Source of the DNA: Curtobacterium sp. MCLR17_032
Lineage (GTDB): Bacteria > Actinomycetota > Actinomycetes > Actinomycetales > Microbacteriaceae
Length of the DNA: 64,000 nt
NCBI RefSeq assembly: GCF_003234795.2
Contig: NZ_CP126268.1
Coordinates: forward strand, 3,224,001 to 3,288,000
Direction: 5' to 3'
The position numbers and the translations under genes were made by a program. Within the stretch, counting starts at the first letter, position 1. Each line of letters opens with the position of its first letter. Positions 52,708 through 63,419 of this stretch are shown here, in pieces. Below the pieces are notes generated by a model. That model had not been told where the DNA came from. It saw nothing but the letters and a program-made list of their open reading frames with translations, and made no database searches.

Positions 52708-54357
52708 TCAATGGAAGAAGTGGCGCTCGCCCGTGAAGTACATCGTCACACCGGCCGCCGTCGCCGCCTGGATGACCTCGTCGTCGCGGACACTGCCACC
52801 GGGCTGGGCGACCGCACGGACACCCGCGTCGAGCAGCACCTGCAGGCCGTCGGCGAACGGGAAGAACGCATCCGACGCCGCGACCGAACCGGCAGCGCGG
52901 TCCCCGGCCCGGTTCACGGCGAGGTGGCACGAGTCGACCCGGTTGACCTGCCCCATGCCGACCCCGACGCTCGCGCCCTGGTTCGCCAGCAGGATCGCGT
53001 TCGACTTCACCGCACGGCTGGCCTTCCACGCGAACGCCAGGTCCGCCAGGGTCTGCTCGTCGGCGGGCTCGCCGGAGACCAGCGTCCAGCTCGACTGGTC
53101 GAACGTGGTGAAGCGGTCGGCGTCCTGCACCAGGAACCCGCCGGAGATCTGCTTGATCTCCTGCTCGGCCAGGGCGAAGTCGCTCGGCAGCGTCAGCAGG
53201 CGGATGTTCTTCTTGCGGGACAGGACCTCGAGCGCCTCCGGGTCGAAGGCGGGGGCGACGACGACCTCGGTGAAGATGTCGGCGACCGTCTCGGCCATGC
53301 CGCGGGTGACCGTACGGTTCGCCGCGATGACCCCGCCGAACGCGGAGAGCGGGTCGCACGCGTGGGCTGCGGCGTGCGCCGAGGCGATCGGGTCGCCGGC
53401 GTCGGGAGCCGCGACCGCGATGCCGCAGGGGTTGGCGTGCTTGATGATCGCGACGGCCGGCTCGGTGAAGTCGTACGCGGCACGGACGGCGGCGTCCGCG
53501 TCGACGTAGTTGTTGTACGACATCTCCTTGCCGTGCAGCTGCGTCGCCTGGGCGATCCCGGTGCCGTCCGCGCTCGTGTAGAGCGCGGCGGACTGGTGGG
53601 CGTTCTCGCCGTAGCGGAGCGTCGTGGCGTGGTCGGCGGAGAACGAGAGGTGCGTCGGGAACGCGCTGGGGGCCTCCTGGCCGGCGCCCGCGGACGGAGC
53701 GGACGAGTCGGACGGGGCCGACGCGGCGACGACCTCGGACGCGAAGTAGCTGGCCACCGCGGTGTCGTACGCCGCCGTGTGGCCGAAGGCCTGCGCGGCG
53801 AGACGCTTGCGCAGCTCGAGCGTCGTGCCGCCCGCGCGGACGGCCTCGACGACCTCGGCGTAGGACGACGGCGACACCACGATCGCGACGTTCGGGTGGT
53901 TCTTCGCCGACGCACGGACCATCGCCGGGCCGCCGATGTCGACGTTCTCGACCACGGTGGCGGTGTCCGCGCCCGACGCGACCGTCTCGACGAACGGGTA
54001 CAGGTTCACCACGACGAGCTCGAACGGGGCGATGCCGAGGTCGGCGAGCTGCTGCTCGTGCGACTCGAGCCGCAGGTCGGCGAGGAGGCCCGCGTGCACG
54101 GCCGGGTGCAGGGTCTTCACGCGCCCGTCGAGCGACTCCGGGAAGCCCGTGACGCTCGCGACGTCCGTGACGGCGTACCCGGCGTCGCGGATGGTCTGCG
54201 CGGTCGAACCGGTCGAGACGAGTTCGACACCACTGTCGGCGAGGGCGCCGGCGAGCTCGAGCAGCCCCGACTTGTCGCTGACCGAGACGAGGGCTCGACG
54301 CACGGGCACGACGTCCCGGTCGCGGTACAGGCTGGGGTCGGCGGCGTGCACGCTCAT
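52708..54357 (-). CDS. purH: Bifunctional AICAR transformylase/IMP cyclohydrolase
   Basis: 549 residues. Last two steps of IMP synthesis, using 10-formyl-THF. The N-terminal cyclohydrolase domain has [32 protein letters not shown] and [15 protein letters not shown]. The C-terminal transformylase has [19 protein letters not shown]-like [11 protein letters not shown], the catalytic KHANPCG with Lys-His, and [13 protein letters not shown] at 54357 overlaps the purN stop by 4 nt. Consumes ZMP, the monophosphate form of the riboswitch ligand that controls glyA-folD. Confidence 0.96.
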   Translation of the reverse strand: MSVHAADPSLYRDRDVVPVRRALVSVSDKSGLLELAGALADSGVELVSTGSTAQTIRDAGYAVTDVASVTGFPESLDGRVKTLHPAVHAGLLADLRLESHEQQLADLGIAPFELVVVNLYPFVETVASGADTATVVENVDIGGPAMVRASAKNHPNVAIVVSPSSYAEVVEAVRAGGTTLELRKRLAAQAFGHTAAYDTAVASYFASEVVAASAPSDSSAPSAGAGQEAPSAFPTHLSFSADHATTLRYGENAHQSAALYTSADGTGIAQATQLHGKEMSYNNYVDADAAVRAAYDFTEPAVAIIKHANPCGIAVAAPDAGDPIASAHAAAHACDPLSAFGGVIAANRTVTRGMAETVADIFTEVVVAPAFDPEALEVLSRKKNIRLLTLPSDFALAEQEIKQISGGFLVQDADRFTTFDQSSWTLVSGEPADEQTLADLAFAWKASRAVKSNAILLANQGASVGVGMGQVNRVDSCHLAVNRAGDRAAGSVAASDAFFPFADGLQVLLDAGVRAVAQPGGSVRDDEVIQAATAAGVTMYFTGERHFFH

Positions 54358-54947
54358 GCGGGGGTGGTGCCCTTCAGGTCGATGTGTCCGTTGGCGATGT
54401 CGAGGACGGTCTGGATGAGCAGCCGGCGTTCGACGGGCTTGATGCGGTCGTGCAGGGTCGACTCGGTGTCGCCGGGCAGGACCGGGATCCGCTCCTGCGC
54501 CAGGATCGGACCGCTGTCGACGCCGTCGTCGACCGCGATGACGCTCGCGCCGGTCTCGGTGACGCCGGCGGCCAGGGCGTCCCGGACGCCGTGCGCTCCG
54601 GGGAACTCCGGCAGGTACGCGGGGTGGGTGTTGATCACCGACGGGCCGAACTCGGCGACGACGGCGGGCGGCAGCAGACGCATCAGCCCGGAGAGGACCA
54701 GGAGGTCCGGCGTCCACTGGCGGATCTGCTCGGCGAGCGCCGCACCCCACTCGGCGCGGGTGGCGTAGCGGGTGAAGGGGACCGTGAAGGTCGGGATCGA
54801 GTACTCCTCGCCGAGCTGCAGGCCCTCGGCGTCGCGGTCCGCCCCGATCGCGACGACGCGGGCGGGGTACTCGGCATCGCGGGTCGCCTCGAGCAGGGCT
54901 CGGAGGTTCGACCCGGTACCGGAGATCAGGACGACCAGTTCGAGCAC
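54354..54947 (-). CDS. purN: Phosphoribosylglycinamide formyltransferase
   Basis: 197 residues. Transfers formyl from 10-formyl-THF to [22 protein letters not shown] at the N-terminus; the catalytic Asn and His are in [17 protein letters not shown], the catalytic Asp in [13 protein letters not shown] at 54947 is 7 nt after TAGGCT (complement 54955-54960), so leaderless. purN-purH forms a two-gene operon. Confidence 0.96.
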   Translation of the reverse strand: MLELVVLISGTGSNLRALLEATRDAEYPARVVAIGADRDAEGLQLGEEYSIPTFTVPFTRYATRAEWGAALAEQIRQWTPDLLVLSGLMRLLPPAVVAEFGPSVINTHPAYLPEFPGAHGVRDALAAGVTETGASVIAVDDGVDSGPILAQERIPVLPGDTESTLHDRIKPVERRLLIQTVLDIANGHIDLKGTTPA

Positions 54948-54994
54948 GGGGACAAGCCTAGCGGGGCGGCGTGCTGCGCTGCGTTCCTCGAGGA

Positions 54995-55032
54995 CGGGCA
55001 GCGCCGGACCTGGAGCGGTCCGGCGCTGCCCG
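54995..55032 (-). terminator. Terminator after secreted protein copy 1
   Basis: 16-bp perfect stem CGGGCAGCGCCGGACC with a 6-nt loop, 9 bp beyond the stop of the 55042 gene. A near-copy lies after the paralogue at 55857. Confidence 0.75.
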
Positions 55033-55041
55033 GGCGTCTGC

Positions 55042-55716
55042 TCAGAACTGCCAGTTGCCCGTGTCGGGGAACGACGTCTTGCCGTTGAACGTCTGGACCG
55101 CAGACTGCGGGTTGACTCCCGGGCGGAACCGCACCGGCACGTCGGCCCTGCCGTACCGGTCGGCGACGGCGGTGGTCGTCACGCCGTTGGTCGTGACGGA
55201 GACCGTCGCACCCGGCAGGGCCTCGTACTCGAGCACGTGGTCGAAGCGACCGGCGCGGACGTCACGGACGATGCGGTCGATCTGTCGTTCGGTCGTCTGC
55301 TCGATGGCCTGCGGCACGGCTGCCTGGCCGAAGTCGACGTGCACCGGGACGACCGGGGCGCCGCCGGTCGTCGTGATGCCGAAGTCCTCCGCGTCGAGGC
55401 CGGTCCCCTTCACCAGGAACCGCCCGGGACGGCTCGGCGAGGACCAGTCGGACGAGATCACGGCGTCCACGACCTGGCCGTCCTGCACGAGCTTCAGGTT
55501 CGTGACCCGGTCCACGTCCACCACGATCAGGACGGACCGCGGGTTGGGCACCACCGTCACGTTGGTGACCGGCGAGGTCGTCTCCGCCCCGGGTTGGCCG
55601 GGCGTGGAGGACGAGGCGGTGGTGACGGGAGCGGCCTGCGCGGCGACGGGTGCGAGCACCAGGCCAGCGCCGACGAGCGCGGTGGCGCCGGCGACCAGGA
55701 GTCGGGATCGGTTCAT
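55042..55716 (-). CDS. Secreted hypothetical protein, paralogue 1
   Basis: 224 residues. Signal peptide [19 protein letters not shown], cut after AQA. A short Ser/Thr/Pro linker is followed by a conserved domain: strand pair [38 protein letters not shown], the helical [39 protein letters not shown] and a C-terminal FNGKTSFPD. No family recognised. Exported; function unknown. RBS AGGA. Direct duplicate of the next gene, both read on the minus strand. Confidence 0.85.
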   Translation of the reverse strand: MNRSRLLVAGATALVGAGLVLAPVAAQAAPVTTASSSTPGQPGAETTSPVTNVTVVPNPRSVLIVVDVDRVTNLKLVQDGQVVDAVISSDWSSPSRPGRFLVKGTGLDAEDFGITTTGGAPVVPVHVDFGQAAVPQAIEQTTERQIDRIVRDVRAGRFDHVLEYEALPGATVSVTTNGVTTTAVADRYGRADVPVRFRPGVNPQSAVQTFNGKTSFPDTGNWQF

Positions 55717-55856
55717 GAGGATGTCCTGTTCTACGAGGGGAACGACTCGGATCGAGCCGAGGAGATCCTCCAGAACAGCGCTGACAACATCTGGAATGTC
55801 ATGTCCAAGCGGTGGTCAGCGGCTACGGGACGGAGGCCAGGAGGGCGACCTGAGCT

Positions 55857-55892
55857 GGGCAGCGCCGGACCCGGTACGGTCCGTCGCTGCCC
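55857..55892 (-). terminator. Terminator after secreted protein copy 2
   Basis: GGGCAGCG and CGGACC pairing with GGTCCG and CGCTGCCC, 6-nt loop; one mismatch relative to the sister hairpin at 54995. Confidence 0.65.
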
Positions 55893-55902
55893 AGGCGTCC
55901 GC

Positions 55903-56595
55903 TCAGAACTCCCAGGTGATGGCGTCCGGGAACGAGGTCTTGCCGTTGAACGTCTGGAACGACGACTGCGGGTTCGATCCGGCGTGGTAGCGCACCGGGA
56001 CCTCCGCCTTGCCGTACCGATCGGCGACGGCGGTCGTCGTCACGCCGTTGGTCGTGACGGAGACCGTCGCACCGGGCAGCGCCTGGAACGGGAGCACGTG
56101 GTCGAAGCGTCCGGCCTCCACCTGAGCGGCGATCCGCTCGAGCTGTCGTTCACTCGTCTTGTCGATGGCCTGCGGCACGGCTGCCTGACCGAAGTCGACG
56201 TGCACCGGGTAGACCGGAGCGCCGCCAGCCGTCGAGATGCCGAGGTCCTCCTCGTCGAGGCCGACGCCCTTCACCACGAAGTGCCCGGGTCGGCTCGGCG
56301 ACTGCCAGTCCGAGGTGCTGGGCGCGTCGAAGGCCTCGCCGTTGCGGAGCACCTCCAGGTCGGTGACCCGGTCGACGTCGACGTCGAGGATGACGTACTC
56401 CGGGAAGTGGCGGACCGTCACGTTGGTGACCGGCGAGGTCGTCTCCGCCCCGGGCTGCCCGGGCTGGCCGGGCTGCCCGGGCGTGGAGGACGAGGCGGTG
56501 GTGACGGGAGCGGCCTGCGCGGCGACGGGTGCGAGCACCAGGCCGGCGCCGACGAGCGCGGTGGCGCCGGCGACCAGGAGTCGGGATCGGTTCAT
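55903..56595 (-). CDS. Secreted hypothetical protein, paralogue 2
   Basis: 230 residues. Identical signal peptide and linker start to paralogue 1, with a longer Gln-Pro-Gly run (three QPG units). The domain matches throughout ([31 protein letters not shown] equivalent, [19 protein letters not shown]) but surface segments differ, for example PEYVILDVDVDRVTDLEVL. Together the pair suggests recent gene duplication followed by diversification. Location: outside the membrane, possibly wall-associated. Confidence 0.85.
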   Translation of the reverse strand: MNRSRLLVAGATALVGAGLVLAPVAAQAAPVTTASSSTPGQPGQPGQPGAETTSPVTNVTVRHFPEYVILDVDVDRVTDLEVLRNGEAFDAPSTSDWQSPSRPGHFVVKGVGLDEEDLGISTAGGAPVYPVHVDFGQAAVPQAIDKTSERQLERIAAQVEAGRFDHVLPFQALPGATVSVTTNGVTTTAVADRYGKAEVPVRYHAGSNPQSSFQTFNGKTSFPDAITWEF

Positions 56596-56694
56596 GGGAT
56601 GTCCTGTTCTGCGAGGGGAACGACTCGGAGCGAGCCGAGGCGATCCTCCAGAACAGCGCTGACAACATCCGGTATGTGATGTTTGCCGTCGACC

Positions 56695-58905
56695 TCAGGC
56701 GGGGTCGTCACCCTTCGGCTTCCGCCACCAGGGCAGCTCGTCCTCCGGGATCTGGTCCGTCGTGTCCCAGGGGGTTGCTCGTCGCGCGGGTCGTGCGGGC
56801 GGCTCCGGGTCGACGTCGTCGCGCCCGGCGACGAACTCCTCGGTGCTCCAGGGGAACGCCGGCTGCTCGTCGGTCCGTGGGACGGGAGGCGTCTCCCGCA
56901 GCTCCGCAGGACCCGCTGCGGCCGCGACGGACGAGCGGTCCGCCGGGCGGCCGGCAGTGCCGGCAGTGCCGGCAGTGCCGGCACCGTCGGTGCCACTGGC
57001 CCCACCGGCCCCACCGGCCCCACCGGCATGGTGACGCAGGTCGTCCGCCCGGTCGCGGAGCCCGCCAGCACGGTCGCGGAGCCCGCCAGCACGGTCGCGG
57101 AGGTCACCCGCGCGGTCCCGGGCACCGGACGCCGCTGCGCGGAGCCGTGCCCGGACGTTGCCGACGGCGTCGCCAGCCCTCGCGCCCAGACCGTGGGCAC
57201 CCGGCGCGTGGGTGTCCTGGTCCGCCTGAGCTGCCGACCGGTCCGGCAGGCGCTCGGCCGCGACGGCGTCGGTCCGGGCCCAGTCGGGCAGGTCGACGTC
57301 GGTCACGGCGGGCTGGACGGGGTCGGACGCCGGCGGGGTCGCCATCGGCTCGCCGGCGCGGGCAGTCTCGGCGGCCCGGCCGGTCTCGGAGGATGCGGCA
57401 GTCTCGGCGGCTCGGCCGGTCTCGGCGGATCGGGCAGTCTCGGCAGCACGGGCGGTCGCGGCGCGCTCCGGGGCCCCCGACACACGCCGATCGTGGTCGG
57501 TCCCCGCGTGCGCGGTCGTCACGGCGTCGTGCTGCTCGTCGACCGAGAAGCGGTGCACCTCGGTGGTCCGCCCGGCTCCGGCGGACTCGAGCGCGGCGAT
57601 CAACGAGCCGCCCTCCGTGGTCGCGTCGGCGGCGGCGAGGTCGTCCTCGGTCTCGTGCCACCGCTCCCCGATCCACGACCGCTCCGGCAGACGCACCAGG
57701 TCGCTGCCGATCGCGAGGGCGACGACGGCGGGCAGGCCGATCTCGAGCGCCGCGAAGGCCCCGACCGACCAGGCGTGCGGCCCGACCTCGGCGAGACGCC
57801 CGGGTCCGACGGACCCCGAGGACAGCCAGGCGAGCCCGCCGATGACGATGCCGGCGACGAGTCCGGTCGCAACACCGCCGAGGGCCCGGTACAGCGCGGA
57901 ATCCGCCGTGCCGAGCAACCGCACCAGACGCGGCCGCATCAGCCCGCCCACCGCGAAGCCCGCGACGACGGGGACCAGGATCCAGACCAGGCCGAACGTG
58001 TGCCCGGAGGTGGGCAGCGCTCCGAGGACGGGGATCGCTGGCACCGGACCGAGGGCTGTCCCGATCGGCGACACAGCCGAACCGGCGCCGATGGCGAAGC
58101 CCGGCCCGACCAGCCAGGCGGTGGCCCAGGCTACGAAGTCGGGGATGAACGCGAGCTGCCCGACGGTCAGGGTGAAGCCGCCGACCAGCCCGGCGTGCGA
58201 GCGCTCGTAGAGGGTGATGACCTCGGCGAAGGACACCAGCAGCACCAGGCCGACGAGCACCGCGGCGACCGCCACGACGCACGCGGTCGCGACCGTTCCG
58301 GCGCGCAGGCCGAACCCGACGACGACCCGCCACACGTCGGGGATCCGGTCCACCAGGGCGACGACCCGTGCGGTGACCGGGTCGGCAGCGAGGCCTCGGC
58401 GGCGGCGGCAGACCTCGGCGGAGACCACAGCGGGGATCCCGAACCAGAGTGCCGGGGAGACGACGGCCTGCCAGGTGGTGGGGTGGGTGGCCGCGGTGGT
58501 GGAGCTCAGTGCGACCAGGAGCCCGAGGACGGCGACGGCGGCGGTGCCGACCAGGATCCCGGTCACCCGGTGCTCGGTCTCGGCGAACCGGCGTCCGGCA
58601 CGGGCCCCGAGCCAGGCGGTGACGACGGCGAACCCGAGGGCGGCGAGGCTCACCCCGATCGGCGCGGAGGCTCCGGACAACCCGGTCGCCTTCGCGGCGG
58701 CGGCGCCGAGGCTGAACGACACGTCGACGCCGTGCCCGATCAGCCAGACGTTGCCGGCAGCGGTCCAGAACACGTTCCAGTCCACCTGCAGCCCGTACTC
58801 GAACGCCCACAGCAGGGTGAGCGGGACGAGTGCGATGCCCACGCCGACGCCGACCGTCACGATCGCTTCGATCACGGCGAGCAGAGCGGTTCCCAGGCGG
58901 TTCAT
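56695..58905 (-). CDS. DUF6350 multi-pass membrane protein
   Basis: 736 residues. The first about 420 form ten or more membrane helices (LLAVIEAIVTVGVGVGIALV, VVGFGLRAGTVATACVVAV, WILVPVVAGFAVGGLM). The rest is a low-complexity cytoplasmic tail with imperfect repeats of ETGRAAE and RDRAGGL, then an acidic end. The family is found between sucCD and purNH in many actinobacteria, as here; some members are labelled PerM-like. Function is not established. ATG at 58905 is 7 nt after TATCCT (leaderless). Confidence 0.88.
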   Translation of the reverse strand: MNRLGTALLAVIEAIVTVGVGVGIALVPLTLLWAFEYGLQVDWNVFWTAAGNVWLIGHGVDVSFSLGAAAAKATGLSGASAPIGVSLAALGFAVVTAWLGARAGRRFAETEHRVTGILVGTAAVAVLGLLVALSSTTAATHPTTWQAVVSPALWFGIPAVVSAEVCRRRRGLAADPVTARVVALVDRIPDVWRVVVGFGLRAGTVATACVVAVAAVLVGLVLLVSFAEVITLYERSHAGLVGGFTLTVGQLAFIPDFVAWATAWLVGPGFAIGAGSAVSPIGTALGPVPAIPVLGALPTSGHTFGLVWILVPVVAGFAVGGLMRPRLVRLLGTADSALYRALGGVATGLVAGIVIGGLAWLSSGSVGPGRLAEVGPHAWSVGAFAALEIGLPAVVALAIGSDLVRLPERSWIGERWHETEDDLAAADATTEGGSLIAALESAGAGRTTEVHRFSVDEQHDAVTTAHAGTDHDRRVSGAPERAATARAAETARSAETGRAAETAASSETGRAAETARAGEPMATPPASDPVQPAVTDVDLPDWARTDAVAAERLPDRSAAQADQDTHAPGAHGLGARAGDAVGNVRARLRAAASGARDRAGDLRDRAGGLRDRAGGLRDRADDLRHHAGGAGGAGGASGTDGAGTAGTAGTAGRPADRSSVAAAAGPAELRETPPVPRTDEQPAFPWSTEEFVAGRDDVDPEPPARPARRATPWDTTDQIPEDELPWWRKPKGDDPA

Positions 58906-58962
58906 CGCAGCGAGGATACGGCCGCCACCTCCGCGCCGGCCGGTGCCGCGCGGCTCCGGCGG

Positions 58963-59024
58963 AACACCGGTGTTCGTCGGTCACATCGCGTCCGGACGCG
59001 GCGCGATCGACGAACACCGGTGTT
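58963..59024. promoter_or_regulatory. Double AACACCGGTGTT palindrome between sucD and DUF6350
   Basis: The 12-bp perfect palindrome AACACCGGTGTT occurs at 58963-58974 and 59013-59024. The flanking CGTCG/CGACG makes the pair the arms of a 62-bp inverted repeat with a further ATCGCG/CGCGAT inner stem. Lies 45-110 bp upstream of the DUF6350 start: a probable two-site operator or cruciform. Confidence 0.55.
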
Positions 59025-59061
59025 GTGCACGGCGCGGCCGACGGAGACCCGCCGACGGAAC

Positions 59062-59101
59062 GACGGGAGGCGCGGTGCCAGCCGGCACCGCGCCTCCTGT
59101 C
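59062..59101 (-). terminator. Terminator of sucCD
   Basis: 18-bp stem GACGGGAGGCGCGGTGCC (one G-T pair) with a 4-nt loop, 15 bp beyond the sucD stop. Nearly the same sequence as the hairpin at 40885. Confidence 0.8.
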
Positions 59102-59116
59102 CGTGGGGGCCTGCGA

Positions 59117-60004
59117 CTACTTCGCCGCGACGACCTCGCGCAGCAGCGCCGCGGTCTCGGACGGGGTCTTGCCGACCTTGACGCCCGCGGCCTCGAGCGC
59201 CTGCTTCTTTGCCTCGGCCGTGCCGGCGGAACCGGAGACGATCGCGCCGGCGTGGCCCATCGTCTTGCCCTCCGGCGCGGTGAAGCCCGCGACGTAGCCG
59301 ACGACCGGCTTCGTGACGTGCGCCTTGATGTAGTCGGCGGCACGCTCTTCGGCGTCGCCACCGATCTCACCGATCATCACGATGGCCTCGGTCTCGGGGT
59401 CCGCCTCGAACGCGGCGAGCGCGTCGATGTGCGTCGTCCCGATGACCGGGTCGCCGCCGATGCCGATGGCGGTCGAGAAGCCCAGGTCACGCAGCTCGTA
59501 CATCATCTGGTAGGTCAGCGTGCCGGACTTCGACACGAGACCGATCGGGCCCTTGCCGGTGATCGTCGCCGGGGTGATGCCGACGAGCGACTCCCCCGGG
59601 GTGATGATGCCCGGGCAGTTCGGGCCGATGATCCGGGTCTTCGCGCCGAGGGCCTTGGCGTGTGCCCAGAACTCGGCGGAGTCCTGCACCGGGATGCCCT
59701 CGGTGATGACGACGACGAGGGGGATCTCGGCGTCGATGGCCTCCATCACGGCGTCCTTCGCGAACGCCGGCGGGACGAAGACGATCGAGACGTCGGCACC
59801 GGTGGTGTCGATGGCTTCACGCACCGAGCCGAAGACGGGCAGCTCGACGTCGCCGTGGGTCACGGTGGTGCCGGCCTTGCGGGCGTTGACACCGCCGACG
59901 ACCTGCGTGCCGGCCTTGAGCATGAGGGCGGTGTGCTTCGTGCCCTCACCGCCCGTGATGCCCTGGACGATGACCTTGGAGTCCTTGTTGAGGAAGATCG
60001 ACAT
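59117..60004 (-). CDS. sucD: Succinyl-CoA ligase, alpha subunit
   Basis: 295 residues. TCA-cycle enzyme forming succinate and ATP/GTP with SucC. CoA-binding Rossmann domain ([19 protein letters not shown]), [41 protein letters not shown], and the phospho-histidine segment [16 protein letters not shown]. Follows sucC by 11 bp. Length as usual. Confidence 0.97.
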   Translation of the reverse strand: MSIFLNKDSKVIVQGITGGEGTKHTALMLKAGTQVVGGVNARKAGTTVTHGDVELPVFGSVREAIDTTGADVSIVFVPPAFAKDAVMEAIDAEIPLVVVITEGIPVQDSAEFWAHAKALGAKTRIIGPNCPGIITPGESLVGITPATITGKGPIGLVSKSGTLTYQMMYELRDLGFSTAIGIGGDPVIGTTHIDALAAFEADPETEAIVMIGEIGGDAEERAADYIKAHVTKPVVGYVAGFTAPEGKTMGHAGAIVSGSAGTAEAKKQALEAAGVKVGKTPSETAALLREVVAAK

Positions 60005-60015
60005 GGTCAGTCCCT

Positions 60016-61185
60016 TCAGGCCGCTGCGGCGGCGAGTTCGGCGGCCTTCTCGGCCGCGTCGTCCATGGTCGCGGCGACGGTGACCAGCGGGTGTGCTGCC
60101 TCCGCCAGGATCCGTCGGCCCTCTTCCACGTTGTTGCCGTCCAGGCGGACGACGAGCGGCTTGGTGGCCGCGTCGCCGAGGATGCCCAGTGCGGCGACGA
60201 TGCCGTTCGCGACGGCGTCGCAGGCGGTGATGCCGCCGAAGACGTTCACGAAGACGCTCTTCACCTGCGGGTCGCCGAGGATGACGTCGAGGCCGTTGGC
60301 CATGACCTCTGCCGAGGCGCCGCCGCCGATGTCGAGGAAGTTGGCGGGCTTCACGCCGCCGTGGCGCTCACCGGCGTAGGCGACGACGTCGAGCGTCGAC
60401 ATGACGAGCCCGGCACCGTTGCCGATGACGCCGACCTGGCCGTCGAGCTTGACGTAGTTCAGGCCGTGGGCCTTCGCCTTGGCCTCGAGCGGGTCCTCGC
60501 TCGCGGTGTCCTCGAGTGCCCCGTGCCCCTCGTGGCGGAAGTCGGCGTTCTCGTCGAGCGTGACCTTGCCGTCGAGCGCGAGGATCTGGCCGTCGCCGGT
60601 GCGGACGAGGGGGTTGACCTCGACCAGGGTGGCGTCCTCGCCAGCGAAGACGTCGTAGAGCTTCACGAAGACGCCGGCGACCTGCTCGACGAGTTCGTCC
60701 GGGAACCCGGCCTGGCGCGCGATCGCCTCGCCCGCCTCCTGGTTGATGCCGGTCAGCGGGTTGACCTCGACCCGGGCGAGCGCCTCGGGCTTCTCGACCG
60801 CGAGCTGCTCGATCTCCATGCCGCCCTCGACACTGACGAGCGACAGGTACGAGCGGTTGGCCCGGTCGAGCAGCACCGAGAAGTAGAACTCCTCGGCGAT
60901 GTCGGCACCCTGGGCGACCATCACACGCTGGACGGTGTGGCCCTTGATGTCGAGGCCGAGGATCGCCTGCGCGTGCGCGAACGCCTCGTCCGGGGTCTTC
61001 GCGACCTTGACGCCGCCCGCCTTGCCGCGGCCGCCGACCTTCACCTGCGCCTTGACGACGACCACGCCGCCGATCTGCTCGGCTGCGGCCTTCGCCTGCT
61101 CTGGGGTGTCGGCGATGATGCCCTGCAGCACAGGGACGCCGTAGGACTCGAAGAGGTCCCTGGCCTGGTACTCGAAAAGATCCAC
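60016..61185 (-). CDS. sucC: Succinyl-CoA ligase, beta subunit
   Basis: 389 residues. ATP-grasp subunit: [76 protein letters not shown] and [15 protein letters not shown]. The GTG at 61185 (AAGAAG upstream) is the family start; the open frame extends far upstream without similarity. The spacer to recQ, 61186-61440, should carry divergent promoters. Confidence 0.97.
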   Translation of the reverse strand: MDLFEYQARDLFESYGVPVLQGIIADTPEQAKAAAEQIGGVVVVKAQVKVGGRGKAGGVKVAKTPDEAFAHAQAILGLDIKGHTVQRVMVAQGADIAEEFYFSVLLDRANRSYLSLVSVEGGMEIEQLAVEKPEALARVEVNPLTGINQEAGEAIARQAGFPDELVEQVAGVFVKLYDVFAGEDATLVEVNPLVRTGDGQILALDGKVTLDENADFRHEGHGALEDTASEDPLEAKAKAHGLNYVKLDGQVGVIGNGAGLVMSTLDVVAYAGERHGGVKPANFLDIGGGASAEVMANGLDVILGDPQVKSVFVNVFGGITACDAVANGIVAALGILGDAATKPLVVRLDGNNVEEGRRILAEAAHPLVTVAATMDDAAEKAAELAAAAA

Positions 61186-61440
61186 GCTGTTCTTCTTCCC
61201 GCACGGTTCGTGCGATCGGCATCGGTCATCGGGTCGCAGCACTCTCCATCGAGGGTCGCTCGATGTCGAGACAACGGCCGCGTCCGAGCCTAGCGCCGGC
61301 AGGTGGACGGACGGTTCCGCCGCCGGCAACCTGTGGAGAACCGCCGGGACGACCGCCGGGACGACCGGGGTACAGGTCGCTCGTCCGCGGTGCGCAGTCC
61401 CCGAACGGCCCGCCAGCGCAGCGCGGGCACGGTCGATCAG

Positions 61441-63072
61441 GTGCAGAACGAACTCCGTACCCGTGCCGCCGACGTCTTCGGTTGGGAACTCCGCGACGCC
61501 CAGGAGACCGTGGTCGACGCGGTCCTCGCCGGACGCGACGCCATCGCCCTGATGCCGACCGGCTCGGGCAAGTCCGCGATCTACCAGGTCGCCGCCCTCG
61601 CCCTCGACGGCCCCGTCGTCGTGGTCTCGCCGCTCGTGGCCCTGCAGGAGGACCAGGTCGTCGGCATCGAGGACCACCCGGACGCACCGCGTGCCGTGAC
61701 CATCAACGCCACCCGGGCGCACCGGGAGCTCGACGACGCGTGGCAGGCCGTCGCGTCCGGTGAGGCCCGCTACGTCTTCCTCGCACCGGAGCAGCTCGCC
61801 AAGGACGAGGTCGTGGACCGGCTGCGCGAAGCCGGCGTCGCCCTGGTCACGGTCGACGAGGCGCACTGCGTCTCCAGCTGGGGCCACGACTTCCGCCCGG
61901 ACTACCTGGTCCTCGGGGAGGTCGTCGAACGCCTCGGCCGCCCGCCGGTCCTGGCGATGACCGCGACCGGTTCGACCCCGGTCCGCACCGAGATCGTCGA
62001 GCGGCTCGGCATGCGCGACCCGCTCGTCGTGGCCACCGGGTTCGACCGGCCGAACCTGCGTTTCGAGGTGCAGCGCCACACCGACGAGGTGGCGAAGCGC
62101 GAGGCGGTCGTCGAGCAGGTCGTGGGGCTCGAGGGCGCGGGCATCGTCTACGTCGCCACCCGGGCCGAGACCCTCGTCTACGCGGACGAACTCGTCGAGA
62201 GCGGCCGTCGTGCGAAGGCGTACCACGCGGGTCTCCGGGTGCGGGACCGGGAGCACGTGCACCACGAGTTCCTGGACGGCGAACTGGACGTCGTCGTCGC
62301 CACGAGTGCGTTCGGCATGGGCATCGACAAGCCCGACGTCCGCTTCGTCGTGCACGCCGACGTGCCCGAGTCCGTCGACGCCTACTACCAGGAGGTCGGC
62401 CGGGCCGGTCGGGACGGCGACGTCGGACTCGCCACGCTGCACTACCGGTCCGAGGACCTCGGGCTCCGCCGGTTCTTCGCGTCCGGGTCGCCCCGTCCGG
62501 CGTCGCTCCGCGCGGTGTTCGACGCGGTGCCCGCCGCCGGCACGCTCGCCCGCTCCGAGGTCGCCGAGCGGGCCGGGCTCGCCGCCCGCACCGCCGGCCG
62601 CGTGGTGAACACGCTGGTGGACGCCGGCGCGTTGATCGACGATCGTGACGGCCTGCGTCGCGCCCCGGACGGCCCCGCCGACGCCGTCGCCGCGGCCGAG
62701 CTCGCCAAGCGGCACGCGAAGGAACGGGAGTGCGTCGAGGAGTCCCGCATCGAGATGATGCGGCGCTTCGCCGAGACGACCGGCTGTCGTCGGCAGTTCC
62801 TGCTCGGCTACTTCGGCGACGAACTGCCCGAGCCGTGCGGCAACTGCGACACCTGCTCCGCCGGCACCGCCACCGACGCGGACGCCCACGGCGCCGACGG
62901 GTCGCACGACACCGAGTGGCCGCCGGACGCGCCGGTCGAGCACGCCGAGTGGGGTCGCGGCACCGTGATGAGCACCGAGGACGACCGGCTGACGGTGTTC
63001 TTCGAGTCCGCCGGCTACCGCACGCTCGCCCTGCAGGACGTCACCGAACGGCACCTGCTCGAGCGGGTCTGA
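61441..63072 (+). CDS. RecQ-family ATP-dependent DNA helicase
   Basis: 543 residues from GTG at 61441. Helicase motifs: [13 protein letters not shown], Ia [81 protein letters not shown]. RecQ-C zinc cysteines are in [14 protein letters not shown] and [12 protein letters not shown]. No HRDC domain; a short beta domain ([18 protein letters not shown]) ends it, as in actinobacterial RecQ-like proteins. GTGs at 61303 and 61390 are alternative starts that would add an Arg-rich tail. Role: unwinding 3'-5' in repair and fork restart. Confidence 0.93.
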   Translation: MQNELRTRAADVFGWELRDAQETVVDAVLAGRDAIALMPTGSGKSAIYQVAALALDGPVVVVSPLVALQEDQVVGIEDHPDAPRAVTINATRAHRELDDAWQAVASGEARYVFLAPEQLAKDEVVDRLREAGVALVTVDEAHCVSSWGHDFRPDYLVLGEVVERLGRPPVLAMTATGSTPVRTEIVERLGMRDPLVVATGFDRPNLRFEVQRHTDEVAKREAVVEQVVGLEGAGIVYVATRAETLVYADELVESGRRAKAYHAGLRVRDREHVHHEFLDGELDVVVATSAFGMGIDKPDVRFVVHADVPESVDAYYQEVGRAGRDGDVGLATLHYRSEDLGLRRFFASGSPRPASLRAVFDAVPAAGTLARSEVAERAGLAARTAGRVVNTLVDAGALIDDRDGLRRAPDGPADAVAAAELAKRHAKERECVEESRIEMMRRFAETTGCRRQFLLGYFGDELPEPCGNCDTCSAGTATDADAHGADGSHDTEWPPDAPVEHAEWGRGTVMSTEDDRLTVFFESAGYRTLALQDVTERHLLERV

Positions 63073-63125
63073 ACCGACTCCGCGAGCGCGTCCGGGCGCG
63101 ATTCCGGCGGGTCTGGTGGGGGAAG

Positions 63126-63159
63126 GCGCGGTCGCTCGACCACCCGTCGGCGACCGCGC
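63126..63159 (+). terminator. Terminator after recQ
   Basis: Perfect 10-bp stem GCGCGGTCGC/GCGACCGCGC with a 14-nt loop, 54 bp past the helicase stop. The 347-bp gap 63073-63419 otherwise shows nothing recognisable. Confidence 0.6.
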
Positions 63160-63419
63160 TCCACTCCCCCGAGCACGTGCAGTAGACACCGGGAGGGTGA
63201 CCCGTCGGTGACCACCGGGTGAACGGCGCGCGAACCGGCCACGATCGGCAGCGCCGGCGCTCGGCTGTGCGCTCCACGGCCCGCCGCCACCCGGCACGTC
63301 CCCCGGGCTCCGCGCGCACTCCCACCGGCACCCGGGTACCAAGGAGCGGTGGGAAGGTCCACGCCGCACATCGCGGGACCGCCCACCACGCACCACCACG
63401 ACGACCGACAGGAGCGACC

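Larger units (their letters stand above)
54995..56682 (-). repeat. Tandem duplication of a secreted-protein gene with flanking control regions
   Basis: Two head-to-tail units (about 54995-55803 and 55857-56682). Each has a terminator hairpin, a CDS and an 87-bp upstream region. The upstream regions differ at only a few positions, whereas the coding parts have diverged more in the middle. Confidence 0.9.

Noticed and set aside
61303..61440. Upstream GTG start for the RecQ-like helicase
   Set aside because: Adds 46 Arg-rich, low-complexity residues. The candidate -10 is TAGCGC, lacking the final T; family-like sequence starts at the GTG at 61441.
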